From assembly GCA_032629725.1 (NCBI GenBank), contig JAFEVB010000009.1, positions 129,001 to 193,000 of the forward strand: a stretch of DNA of 64,000 nucleotides. Reading direction: 5' to 3'. This document shows positions 12,301-24,700 of this stretch, one piece after another. Numbering within the stretch: the first letter of the stretch is position 1; the number at the start of each line of letters is the position of its first letter. The notes beneath the pieces are model-generated. The model did not search any database. It was given only the letters and a program-made list of their open reading frames with translations, and was not told where the DNA came from. This DNA comes from Gremmenia infestans (lineage: Eukaryota; Ascomycota; Leotiomycetes; Helotiales; Hamatocanthoscyphaceae). A program made the translations under genes and the position numbers.

Positions 12301-15300
12301 CGAGAGCTTTTACTAAAGCTTGAGCGTCTTGTTTGGATTCAGGATCCCGTCTTCTCAAGTGGCTATCATATTGAGCACTTCTAAAAGCAAGACTTTTTGG
12401 GCCATCCTTTTCGTACTCAAATCGAGCCAAAGCCGTGTTCAGGTCGGCCGTTTGTTTGACACCATAATAGACGTCAGGGTCGTCGATGTTTTGGAAGATG
12501 GTAAGCATCATTTCAGTTGGCATGTCGGCTTGCTCAAAGCTATGGTTAACCGACGAGCGGCGAGACGACTTCGCCGGCGCCGAACAGAAATCTTCAGCAA
12601 ACAGTAGTGCAGTTTTGAACATACCGCACCGTGTCGCAGCGGCCGCAGCTTTCATATAGTCAATTTCAAGCCAATATGATCTGTCGGCTATTGAAGTCTC
12701 TCTAGGTAGTGGCTGTGTTCGGAGATATAAAAGAGCATTGATCAAAACTTTCAAGTTGTTCTTACTGACGTCTGGGATGTCACCGAGCCAATTCATGAAA
12801 GACTTTGAAAGATCCTTCTTGGCGGTATGCTGGCTTTGATAGGGAGACGATAAGACAAGATGGAGAATGAATGGAAAGGCGCGTTCCGCGAACATTGGGA
12901 CTTTTAATACGATTGGCACTAACGCGAAAAGAAGAATATCGTCCGGAACAGATCTGGCAAGGGCAATGGTAAGGTTACGCAGCCAATCCGTACGGAGTAT
13001 TGCATCCAAATCGTAGGGCTCGCTGTGTGATTCGATTTCCAAATGGCCAAGAGTTTCCGACGGCGGCGCCTGATAAGGGTCCCATATGGAGGCAATATAA
13101 AGTCCCTCTGCACCCCTGGCAAGAGTTTTCCTGCAAGTCTCCTTGAGTGTTACATCGGACGTTGTCATAACGACACGCAGAGCTGCTTCAGCGAGACCTG
13201 CATGAAGCTCGCTGTATCCGAGAATAAGGTCCCGTAGTAAATTGAAGACACAAGTTCTCGAGTCCCCGTTCTTTTCCGAGGCTAATGAAAGGTCTTTGAT
13301 ATCGGATAACGCTGACTCCCTCAGAAGCTCCTGGTGGACATGTCCTGATGCTGCAAAGGCACGTCCAAGGATTCTCCCGGCCCAGGAGAGATATTCCTTG
13401 CTGGACAAGTTGCCCTTGCAAGATTTCCAAACCACAACAGCATTTGATATCGCAGAAATATCATCACCCAGCACATCCGTACGGAAAGACGCCGGACTTT
13501 GGAAGTCCGAGCATAACATGTTAAGCGCAAGCTCTCGGGAGGGTTTGCTCAGAAACCTAATATTGATATGCTCATCTTGCAATAAGTCGAGAAGGAGTTC
13601 GCTTTCAGGTGTCCCGGACTCGGGATTTCCGAGCCAGTCAGACGTAAAGGCAGATTGAAGGAGCCTTTGGATCTTAGGTAGACCCTTTAGGGCCGGAAAG
13701 ATGGACATGGAAAGGTATGTGCCAAACCACTCACGGAACCCTTCGACCCGTGACACCGTGGTCTTGTATTGACTTTCTTGTGTGCTGCTTGCTCGACCTG
13801 TTTTTAAGAAAGCGTGTAGTGACCCGAGAATTGCCAACGTGATTCCCGCAACAAAAGAAGGTACTTTCGAAAGGTACTCTGAGCCTCGGCTCAGAAGATA
13901 TTGAATAATGCCGACTGCGTCTTCAGCGCACTGTGGATCGCCGATAAAAGGTCGAATTGCTTGTAAGAGCATTTCTAGCGGGTAGCCTCTGACTGCCGTG
14001 TCGCCAGCCAACGAGATTAATGTTCGAGCTTTTCGGAGAACAGAACAGGCGTGCAAGGACCCCAATGCAGAGTGGATAGTACCAAATAGTCTCCTCGCGA
14101 TGAATGTGACTAGAGCTGGGGTGTAGATACTGCGACTTTCAAACTCTGTTTGCAAACACAACTGTTCAATCTGGCGAAATAAATACTTGTCCTTGAAGGC
14201 CGGCTGTTGATTCGGAGGTAGGGATAACTTGGAGGAGCCTGTGGACTTGATTGCCACCATAATCTCGGCCGCATCGTCAAGGTGGCACCTCTTCAGGTAC
14301 TTCTCAACAGTATCTTGAGGGTCGCTAATGTTGAAGAACAGGGCAATAATATCAGCAAAATGCGCATTGATACATTCGAAAAAAGTCTCCTGACCAAGAC
14401 GTTTCCGCACTCGGGCCTGCCTCTGCCCGCTACCGGAAGAAGCATTGATATCCTGAGCGATTGCATATGCCGTGACCTTGGTGAAGCAATCTTTCAAAAG
14501 CTCGCTCTCCTTGACGCCAAAAATCGCAGCAATTTTTTGAATACCTTCATCTTGGCCACGCATCATCATCAAGCCTATTATCTCCTCTTGTGCAGCCCGT
14601 AAGAGGTCCTTAAGACAGGAGAAACCAAAGATTTGGAAAGGAATGCCTTTGAGGTCTTCTCCTAATTCGAGTCGAGTGTACAAAAGCTGGGGGGCGAACA
14701 GTGTGAATAGTTCTTGTGGATTCTGCAACTTGAGGGCAGATGATACCTCTAACAAACATCTAGTGGTGTGTTGTAGGCATTCTGGTATCGATCCAGCAGT
14801 TTCAAAAAGACCATAGAGGCACCTGCGCAATAAAGTCGGCCACTCGGAGGCCATCTTTGCAAGGGAATACAGCCGGAATGATATACCTTCTATGCAGCCT
14901 GGATCGGACGGCAAGATTACAAGAAGATCGACAAAAATATCGTCATGGCTCTCGAGCACAAAGAGGTGAAATATTCCTGGAAGGCGATCCCCAATGTAGA
15001 ATTTGACCGGGGAAGGTCCTAATTTGAGTAAATCGAAGAGATTAGACCGAGCAGAAGGTATGGATTCCCCTTCACCAAAGTGGGGGGCCCTTTGAAGGAG
15101 AAGAAAAAGCAGCTTTGCGATGCCCTTTTGCACTTCTACAGATATGCTGTGCTTCTCCAAACTCGCTGTTCCAAGGCTCTTGAAGAAATACTCATAGAAA
15201 TCGAGGGCTAATCCGGCCAAGCTGCCCGCAGCGTTCTCGGCTGACCAAAGATGTCCTAAGCCGACAAGGAGATCTAGGCACAGAGTCAATGCGACTTCAC

Positions 15301-18300
15301 AACGCTCGAATTCGTTGGACTCAATGATAGGACCTAGACGCTCAAGTAAGGAAGCCGCGTCTTTGATATCTATGGTGTGATCTGAGTTCATAATTTCTTT
15401 TAGTAGATTTCGACTTAGCAACAAATCCTCATCTGACAGCGCAATCAATTGATCGATGAAGGAAGAAGGTATAAAGTCTGTCAAGTCCGGAGTCACGCTC
15501 ATAGCATTGATTAGCAGTAAGCGCTGAAAGGCGAGAAAATAGAAGGAGCTTGGCGCTGTATCCAGCGCAAGAACTTGTCTCGGGACGATGGTCTTTTGTA
15601 CATCAACTCCACGATGGCTGTTTTGCGTAGAAAATTCGTCATCCATATCCATGGGATCATCGCCATCCCCTGAAGTAGCAAGAGCAGCGCGTCTTTTGGT
15701 AAAGTCATCTGCCAACACAACAAGAAAATCACATAGATGCGAGTTCTTCGTCAAGAGCAGAGAAAGCTCAATGGACCCGCATACAGGCAAGTATGGTTGC
15801 ACGCATTGAAGGAGTGTATCGATAAGAACGCGGGTTCCATCCAGATCTTTAGCTTCTGATTCGTTTAGGAATGCGATAATTTCCTTATAAAGATCCTGTA
15901 GACTGGTCTCGAATACGTGCAGCTGCGGTAAGCTTGCGCCCGAGAAGTGAGGCATACACAGTAGCATTGAAACACAACTGTAAACAGCATTGCGAAAGGT
16001 TTCAGTGGAAATTGACGATGCTCGATCAATGCTGTAAGCCTTCCAAATTTGAAGCAGCTCACTGCATTTGGGAAGAATGAATTCTAGAATGAGCTTGCGA
16101 ATTGAGAGGAAGTGGGACGAATCTAGAACATAAGCGATATTTCCCGATGTCTCGTGATTTGGACATGAACGACAAGGGGTCGTATGGAGTGGTTCTGTTC
16201 CTTCTAATAGCAAGAGATATTGGATGACAACTCGAGAATCCTTGTAGCTCTGCCAAGCCTTCCCAAGAGGTCCACAAGGCATGATAGTGTCAGAAGACAT
16301 GCTCACACGACGCAAGCCTAGGCAGGAACGGAGTAGATTGACAATGTGCAATGGTTGCACATGCATTGCATAATGAGTTGCGAAGTAACGGTCAGCTTCA
16401 GAAATTAGCAGGCAGTTTAGAGGCGCCGGTGTGGGTGTATTTGCGTACCTGGATTCCATCTGGCGAAAAACCATCGGATGATATGATTAGACGTCGCAAG
16501 ATTGGCCCCTGGGACCTCCGTGACTCTAACATTGAGCAAATGTGCAATCAGGGAAATGGCGGAGTCGGAAAGGGTGACCGGGCCACTGCTATCAGCAGCA
16601 GTAATCATTGAGTTGACGTCTTCGCCAACAATGTGATATTCTACAAGGTTCTTAGCAAGTATGGTATGGAGTTGCAATGCAGCAGCGCGACATGTGTTTG
16701 AAAATGTCAGTAATCTGGTTCCAAGATGCCAAACTCCTATCCAGTGAAGCGAACTGATCTCGGGAGCGGCTTTCTGAAATGCGCAACTAGAATAAAGCGT
16801 CAGTTCTTGAGCCCAACAATAAATCTTTGCAAGTACATACCTGGCAATTGCAAGTAGCGCCCACGAAGCAACGTTCCCTCTTTTATCAGCAGCACAGGAA
16901 CGCAATTCGTCAAGGAATTCTTCTAATACGGCGGCTGAAAGTTGGTAGTCACGCAGGATGAATGGCAAAGCTTGTAAAATTGAGACCCGTGACTTTTCGT
17001 TTTCTGACTTCAGCGAAAAGAATATTCTATCCGAGCTTTGGGCGATCCTTTGACGCTTACGAGGGTGCTGGTCAATACCTTGGTCCTCGGTTTTGCCTAC
17101 TAAGAAGCTCCTCTTTTGTTGACCAAGGCTAACAAGTCGCTCAAGTATGCCAATGGCCTGGAGATTTCCCCAGTTGCGTTCAGCACGAATGTTGTGGGGT
17201 CTGAGTCGAAAAACATGTAAAAAAAATGGGGAGGTGCTGCTCGTGTTCGCTCCAAGGTCAACCATTTCAAGATCATCTAATTGAAGCTGGTCTCGATCCG
17301 ACCTTCTCGTGTAGTCTGCTTTTATGGCATCTGATAGATCCTCCAGTATGGTCAGAGTTTCATGGCTCTCTTCATCCATTACACTTCGTTCTAAATGCGG
17401 GTGCACTGCAAAGATAAACATTAACATTTCATCTTTCACAGAGTTTAGCATCTCATCTTTTGCGATGGTTTTCCCTTGCCAGAAGCGTAAAATTACCGGA
17501 ACAATGTCCTGGGCGACTAATTGCGAAAATGAGGTCTGGTTGGTGCAAGTGTAGGAGAGCACAGCATTGACAATTGAGAAGGCAAGTTGATGCACCTGAC
17601 TGACACTGTTGCCTTGGGTCTGCAGAAACCGCACGGCGATATCCATAACTTCATGGTATCTTTCTGCAATAGGTGCGCTTGATGGAGAAACAAGTAGACA
17701 GATGCTTTGTAGGAGATCCTCAACATTTTGCCTGGACATAGAGCCAGAACGAATTTGAGAATGGCCATTGGAGGTACCAGACTTGGCCATCGAACCAGAC
17801 AAATGAGTGCCCGAGAGACTACGAGCTGAGCTAGAAGGACCTCTATGGTGACCGTTTAAATATTGGTCAATGCCTTGAACACAAAAGTCAATCACTTCAT
17901 ACCAGGCGCTATTTTTTAAACGCTCGGCGTTTGGCGTGTGCTCGAACAAGATGCTCAGTGCTTTGAGATAGTGCTGAGCAAGAGGTTGGCAATACTCATT
18001 ATCTGCGGTCGGTAGCGTTTGTGTAATGTGGTCGACTATTGCTTCTATAGTCTTCAGCTTGATTTTGGAAGCTCCGGCCTTTACCACAATGCGAACCGCG
18101 TCCGCACAAGCCGTAAGCCGTGTTATAGTCGCAGCCACCGTAGTTTTCCTCGCAGAGAGGAGGTTTGCTTTTTCGGAAATGACTGCTTGGAAGAGCACCT
18201 CGTAAATTTTATGGAATGCCTTGTCTCCGAGAACGCTACTAGGCAACTGTTATTTGAAAGCCCCCCTGAAGTGGTTTGATGAAGGGCTTACACATTTTTG

Positions 18301-18535
18301 GCAGGGCTATTCGGATCAAACAAGGTCTTCAAATCTGTCTGGAAGTTAGCCACAAGTATTCCCGTCAAAAGGCGGAACAAGTATTCTTACCTTTAATACC
18401 CTCCGTTCGTTGTTTGATACTGGAACCCTGGATATCATCTAGCAGGCTTAGCAGTTGCTGGGAAAGACCGACATCAGTAATACCTAAGACAGCAGATAGT
18501 TTGATTTCCCCCGTGTCACTATCTAGTCCTCCCAT
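9316..18535 (-). CDS. TEL1: Serine/threonine-protein kinase TEL1 (ATM orthologue)
   Basis: Eight exons on the minus strand: 18535..18391, 18334..18294, 18246..16841, 16786..16449, 16395..11889, 11810..10385, 10329..9384, 9335..9316. All phases agree and give 2942 aa, a normal size for fungal TEL1. The N-terminus carries a TAN-like motif (SSIKQRTEGIKDLKTLF, split by intron 1). A long HEAT-type helical solenoid follows, then the FAT region (roughly residues 2200-2600) and the PI3K-like kinase domain. Catalytic GLGDRHGHN (Asp about 2773) and the DFG-equivalent HIDLG (Asp about 2792) are intact. The FATC tail ends SGWAAYA and is completed only by a last exon of 20 bp. TEL1 senses double-strand breaks through Mre11-Rad50-Xrs2/Nbs1 and helps maintain telomeres. 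Intron 2 uses an unusual donor (GTGTAAG); the more canonical site 2 bp later would break the frame. Divergent from NUP192. Confidence 0.95.
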
Positions 18536-18956
18536 CTTGAGGGTGCAAGGCGAACTCGCATTGCTGATCTGCAGGCGGCGAAAGATCAGGATACTCGACG
18601 GATGGGGGCTGAAGAAAAGAGTTCATGAAGTCTGGATAACCAGCCGGAAATGCTTAATTATACAGTAGGACGGCAAGGAAAACTGCAGTATAAGTTGGCC
18701 ATTGTATGTACATAGAAGGCAAGGCCTCGAAACTTTTGCTTCTTGCAGCGCGAGGCTGACAACCGAAGAATACCCGTACGTGTCTGGAAATCAACAACTT
18801 TTCAGAAAGCATGTCAACAACAGCTACATTCTCAAATCTCAACGCTTTTTCGATCCCAGCAGCGTATTGTACGCATCCATGTGTGTTTTCTCGGGACTTC
18901 AACCACCCTCTGCTGGACCGGCTGCCATTTGAGTTGTGTCCGGCGCATCGAATTCA
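18536..18956. promoter_or_regulatory. Shared divergent promoter region of TEL1 and NUP192
   Basis: These 421 bp separate two start codons that face away from each other, so both promoters must lie here or overlap. No TATA box or clear factor site was recognised. The compact head-to-head layout permits co-regulation but does not prove it. Confidence 0.55.
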
Positions 18957-21900
18957 ATGGCGGCTCCGAATAGCTTGGAGAGCTTCCAGGCTCTGTATGC
19001 TGACCTTGTTGACCTGTCCGACGCGAAGCTTTCAGATCTGCATAGACTACTACTCCAGATTGAAAGCAACATCCCGGCCTTCACAAACCTGTTGGATAAG
19101 CGTACGCGGAATGAAGAGAGTCGGAAGAATTTGGCAGCTGGTACTCTAAACCTTCAGATCTGCGATATACTGGCAGGGCTAATGGCGATTGTAGGAAAGC
19201 TTGACGTGGACGGCGAACAGTATGCGATCAACGAGGAATTCCAAGCGGCGTCCTTACGGCTCGCTGACGACTTGAATATTGACGAACTCGATGCTGCACG
19301 ACTATTCTTGGACTCCCAAAATGATACTTCTGGCCAGCCAGCCCATACTGCCGCGATCATTCGTTTTCACCAGCGGAGGAAATCTCTGTTGGACTGTTTA
19401 CGGACAATATCTGAAATTTCCGCCGATATTGAGCAAGAAGACAACGTGAGGGCTCTGTTACAAGAATTTGTGCGCAGGATTGTTTCCCCCCCAGGATCTA
19501 CATCGAGATATGCTCAAAAATGTGTCTCTAGCATGGGGGACATCAAAATCTGGCTCCAAAACCTCGCGGATAAAGTGAATGGTGCATCCGTTCTGGGCCA
19601 GTCGCAACAGCCGGATTTTTTAGAAACTATTCAGTTCCAGCAAACGAGTCTTGTGATTCAGCATGAGTCTTTGGGCCTCATTGTGCTCTGGCTAGTGAAG
19701 TTGAATCATTCTGAAATGGCGGATTTTGACTTAGTGCTTGACACTTTGAAGAAAACGGATCGATATGACAACTTACTATGTAAGCAGGACTCTTCTGAAA
19801 CCAAATCTTGCAATCCTTTCTTCAGACATAATTCTATAACATCGATCAGGCTGACTGACGGGTCATTTTAGTACATTACTTTCCTGTCCTCGGTGCCTAC
19901 ATATCACGTTTTGGTGGCACAGAAGGAGGCGGGACTATGACCGAGGCCAAGAATCTGAATGATAGATTATTTGCCCAAAACCAGAACCCATGGGCATTGT
20001 CTTATGTTCAAGCCGCGTTCCGGGCGTGGTGGCTTGCTGAGTACAGCGGTTGGTATGTTGATATCATTGATGGTTCGATTCCGGAGAATCAATTAGAAGA
20101 TGGTAAGTTGAATGCGACAAGGTATTGCGGGCTAATAAACTAACATGGCTTGCAGAAACTACACAGCGTTCCAGACAGTTTACTGAAGCCCTCAAAGATG
20201 GGGCATTTGATTTTTTATTGAGCATATCCGCTGATGCTAAGCCGATAGACTGGCATGACCCTGCGCGTCAGGGTTTGCGCCAATGGTTACAGCGGAAAAC
20301 CCCAGTCATGTTGAATGGATCATTTCAATACTCTAAAATGTTTCAAGAGGCGCTTATGGAACAGTTGGAAGCATTCATTGAAGCCTTCATTACGAACCTT
20401 CCGGACGTTCTGAGGAAGCTGAGAACCGACGAGGATGAACAGCGCCAACTCAACCAGGAGCATGACCATGACCTCGATCTGGAGAGATTTCTGGTTATAA
20501 TATCTTTCTCATTTGAAAAGCGACCTAAAGCCGCTCTAGAGGGCTTCTGGGATGTTCGAGATGGTGCCTTGATGGGATTTGTGCACTGGGCGTCGAGGCG
20601 AGCGTCTACACCTCTAGTCACCGCTTTTTGTGAGATGCTCCAATCCATCTCCGAGGATGAAGAATGTGCGACTGCAGCTCATGAGTTCCTCTTGGACGAT
20701 GGCCCACAGTCATCCGGCAAAATGAGAAGAACCCATTCTTTATCGTGGAATCAGATTTTCAAGGAACTTACATTCTTCTCGTCCAAGATTCGCAATCGCC
20801 CAGCTCTCCCACAACCTCAAACTTATCGTGCTGGGAAGCCACCTAGTGATTTTGCCGAGGCAGAGCCGGAGTCTTCAATGATGTTAGAGTCATATCTGCG
20901 CCTAATCACCCGCCTATGTACAGAGAGCGCAGCTGTAAGAACCTTTCTATCGCAGCACTCTTCGTTTCATATGACCGAGCTTCTCTTCCAACTAGCTAGT
21001 AGTGCTATCGGACCACGTCTCAGGGCTTGTGCATTTACCACACTGCGATCGTTTCTCAGCCACAAAACGAGAAATGTTGGACAGTTCCTGTGGACGACTC
21101 TCGATATCTGGGTCTCCGGTGGCTATGCCCCAGGGTCTTCTGCGCCCAAGGCAACCTCATCTGGGGGAGCAACGAGTTCTGCATCTGCAGCTGGAGCTAT
21201 CCTGAAAGGCCTTACGTCAGGTTTTGAAGAGCCCACTGCATTTGTTCAGCTTCTCCATGCCCTGGTGTCACCTTATGAAGACGATTGTGGCCTATATGAT
21301 GGCCTCCCATTCCCCGAACAGCTCGGGATCTCGAGTCGCATGCCTGGTATTGATCCTTACATCGACTATGCTTTGGGTGAGATATTCGGGTCTCGGGTCT
21401 GCGAGCTGACTGATATCGTGCAACAACGACTTTTGCGATTATCATGTCTCGATTTCATTACAACTTGCCTAGACACTTTCAACGAGAATCTGGTCATATT
21501 CGCAAGTCAATCTAATGTCGCTGTCGATACGGCCATCAGTACGTCGAATCTCGAGAACTATGTACTGCTCCATCCGTTCTCCAGAGTGATGGAGTGGATG
21601 TTTAACGACAAGGTCGTGTCTGCCCTATTTGCCGCGATTCATCAAGAAGTTAGAGACGTATATTCTGCTGAACCGGACTCACCCTTGGTTTTGTCGCTTT
21701 TGAGAAGCATTCACGTTGTCACGAAGGTCCTGGATCTACAACCTACATACCTTGACATCATTAAACCTCTCATCAAGTCGCATTCAACACATCGGCGGAG
21801 CCCTGTTCCCAATGCCGCGTTCACGGCCTTTGAGGATGGAATCCTTAGTCACCTTAATATAATTCCAGACTTGGGTCGATATTGTGGTACTGGGCATCCA

Positions 21901-24252
21901 GAGCTGGTTATTGCATCACTCAAGTTGCTGGAAAAGCTCTCCGCGTCCCCCAGACTTACATCCGGCCCCACGTCACGTTTAAGCCGAGGAGTCGACCGTA
22001 ATAAAGCTCTTGCTGCTCTCGATGATGATGCTGAAGAAATATCGAAGATTTTACTTCGTGAGATGGAGGTGAACATCGATATCAACCGTGGCCCCGACTG
22101 CTCGGAATATATTGTTAAGCTCCGGATCCTTGACTTCCTCATCTCTTGTCTTCGGGCGTCTCCGGGCCAGCCTACCATAGCTCATATTTTACTGGGGTTC
22201 AAGTGTGGAGATCACATGGTCAACGTTGACGGCGACGGTTTATTTAGTCGTGGAATATCGCTATTCCACACGATATTGGAATCGATCACAAACTGGCCCC
22301 TCTCAGATGACTCTGGTATGTGCACTTGGCTTGTCTCCCTTAATTATAGAGCAATTCAAGTAATCAAGGAGCTATGGTCATCGCCAATATCTTCAAACGT
22401 GGTCATGGCTGAGATGCGATCCAATGATGCCTTTTTCATGATGTTTCCTCAGGAAATCATGATTCAATCCGGCATGCTTTGGGACGGATTGGAAATTGGA
22501 GATCCAGCTTTTGAGTTGTCTCCTTCTGTATCCTGTCTATCTGATTTTATGTGCCGGCGTTCCATTGTCCTGCAATATCTATCGTCAGAGATGCGTCAGG
22601 TCATGATCAGTCACTCGCCATCTCTTAAGCAGAGAATATATGAGACTTTGATGGGATCAACAAGAATTGAAGACGGACAAATGTATTCACACGCCTCTAT
22701 TTTCGAACTTTTCGACTTCATGGAACCCAATTTTGGTACACTAGAGAGACCATCTGATCTGTCGTACTTCCAGGATATCGATCTTCACTCCTGCTTGGAT
22801 ATCCCGGATGACCCTGATTCAACGTCGAATATAGATAGAATCGAAGAGCTCCTGATACTGCGACGCGCCGAGCTTGCGAACTCAAAAAGAGTAGAGAGTC
22901 CTCAAGATTTGTTGATTGTAAATCAGCAGGCTGAAATGCTTCTCAAGTTTTTCGCTATGGACAACCAGATCAAATCGATTCGCGCAGCTCGATTGAAAGT
23001 CCTGAGAGCGTGGGTGCAATTGATGTTGTTACTAGTTGGAGGCGGCGACTTCGAAAAAACGTCCAAGACATCTATTATGCTACGAACATTACAAACCGTC
23101 ATGCCAAGGTTAGAAAGCGATCTTCAGAATGTTCCAGAAGCCACGGAACTTGCCAAACTTGCAAAAGTTGTGATATTCAGCCTCGACTTTGATCCTGAAT
23201 CTTTCAAAAAGGGCGATATGGGAGATCTTGTGAATGACAGGTTATTTCATCTGTTTCATGTATCTCTCAAAGCGATCAATTCCCTTGGTTCGAACACTTC
23301 TCTGAAAGAAGTCTTCTATAATATTAGTTATCGCTACTTGACGGGCATGTCAGATATCACCAGCCATCCAGGAATCCATCGTCGACACAGCATTCAGACC
23401 ATCAAATCGGCTGGAGAGCGATTGATAGACGTGGTCTGCGACGATGCATATGCCAGTGAGCCAACTTGTAGGATAGCAGCATTGCTCCTGCTAGGCGCAC
23501 TGGTCAATATGGGAAAGCATGAAAATTCGAAATACATCATCGAATCTCTAACACGCCTAAACTTCATTACAATCCTTGTCGCGTCTATTCAGCATATAGC
23601 AACCGATCTGCGTGACACAGAAATAGAGCGTAAGGTTTCGCCCTTTTCTACTTGGATTGATTCCAGCTGACTCAGAATAGATGTGGACTTACAACTTGCA
23701 TACTGCAATGCAAAGCTCGCGCTCCTGCTTCAAATAGCACAAACTCGTTTTGGAGCCGCGACTGTTCTCAACGCGGGTTTATTTCATGCAATCAAAGAGT
23801 CAGGGCTATTTGTTGTTGACCCTGATCTCGGCGTTGGTAAGTAATATCCACTGGCATATTGTTGCAATTTGTACTAATTAGTCTAGATATCGAGGGACCG
23901 GATGTTGTTAGCAAGCACTACAGCCTCCTTGCAGCAATCATGAGAGTGATCTGCGCAGCTCTATTGAGCCGAGGCGCCCAGAATGAGCAGTCTCTGGAGC
24001 AAGGACGTCGCTTTCTCACCGAGAACCGCCTTCCTATTCTTGCCGTCCTCAAAAAGTCCGCGGGATTGGTTGCAGGAGTTGTTGTATCGGAACAAATAGA
24101 AGATCTGGCGGAGTCATTCATATTGCTCGTGACATTCACAGGATTCCTCGAGGTAAGGTTTCCCCATCAATCCATTGGTTCGGTTGCTAAAGTCTTCACA
24201 GTTCGAGGAGAAAGTTGTCCCTAAAAAGTCATCATTGACGGCGTTTACTTGA
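18957..24252 (+). CDS. NUP192: Nucleoporin NUP192/NUP205 family
   Basis: Six exons: 18957..19779, 19872..20102, 20156..23629, 23681..23836, 23887..24152, 24202..24252. Phases agree and yield 1666 aa, the expected size of fungal Nup192. The start ATG follows 421 bp of divergent promoter. The protein is almost entirely alpha-helical solenoid without catalytic motifs. Family-like segments include the N-terminal helical region, the join LLLHYFPVLGAYISRFG across intron 1, and AFRAWWLAEYSGWYVD. The C-terminus ends in a short basic/hydroxyl tail on a 51-bp exon. Nup192 is a large scaffold of the inner ring of the nuclear pore complex, binding Nic96, Nup53 and Nup145N. Identification rests on length, fold and segment similarity; Nup188, a paralogue of similar size, is the main alternative and fits less well. 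Confidence 0.9.
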
Positions 24253-24700
24253 AATGTAAGGGGGGGTTGGAATCATGTACAGTACCATAGATACCAAGAC
24301 TTTGAGAAGAGCATATGCCTCTTATATATGTATCCTCTTAGAGAGATGGTAATAACTCTCTGGATTACCGAATGTATAATTTAGGGCACCTAAAAGCCAA
24401 ACATCTCAGCAGACCCCCTTTCGTATTTGCAGAATATGCACGTGATCGCGGCGATAAGTAATCCAAAGCTTTGTTATCGCCATTCGCCCATCGGCAACTT
24501 ATCTTCGCGTCATATTTGCTTCAACCTCAACTACACAGCGCGTCGATATGAAGCCCGAGGTCTTTTGAGAGAAATGATGCTAATAGAGAGGAGTTTGCCA
24601 GCCAGGAATTGAAGTCGTGACACGCGCTGCAACTTCCCGAGACACGAATAACCTCATCCCCCGCATTCATGTCCTTCGAACGAAGGACCTACTAAGGTCG
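24253..24700. other. Intergenic region upstream of cullin-4
   Basis: Holds the NUP192 3' end and the cullin-4 promoter or 5' leader. The cullin reading frame stays open upstream of the proposed ATG as far as a GTG at 24617, but I see no in-frame ATG before 24701. A short upstream ATG-initiated frame (24574 region, ending at about 24612) may be a uORF. Confidence 0.4.

Noticed and set aside
16787..16840. TEL1 segment between 16786 and 16841 as coding
   Set aside because: It is open in frame, but has GTATGT and TTCTAG borders, and the translated insert does not fit the helical flanks; treated as an intron.
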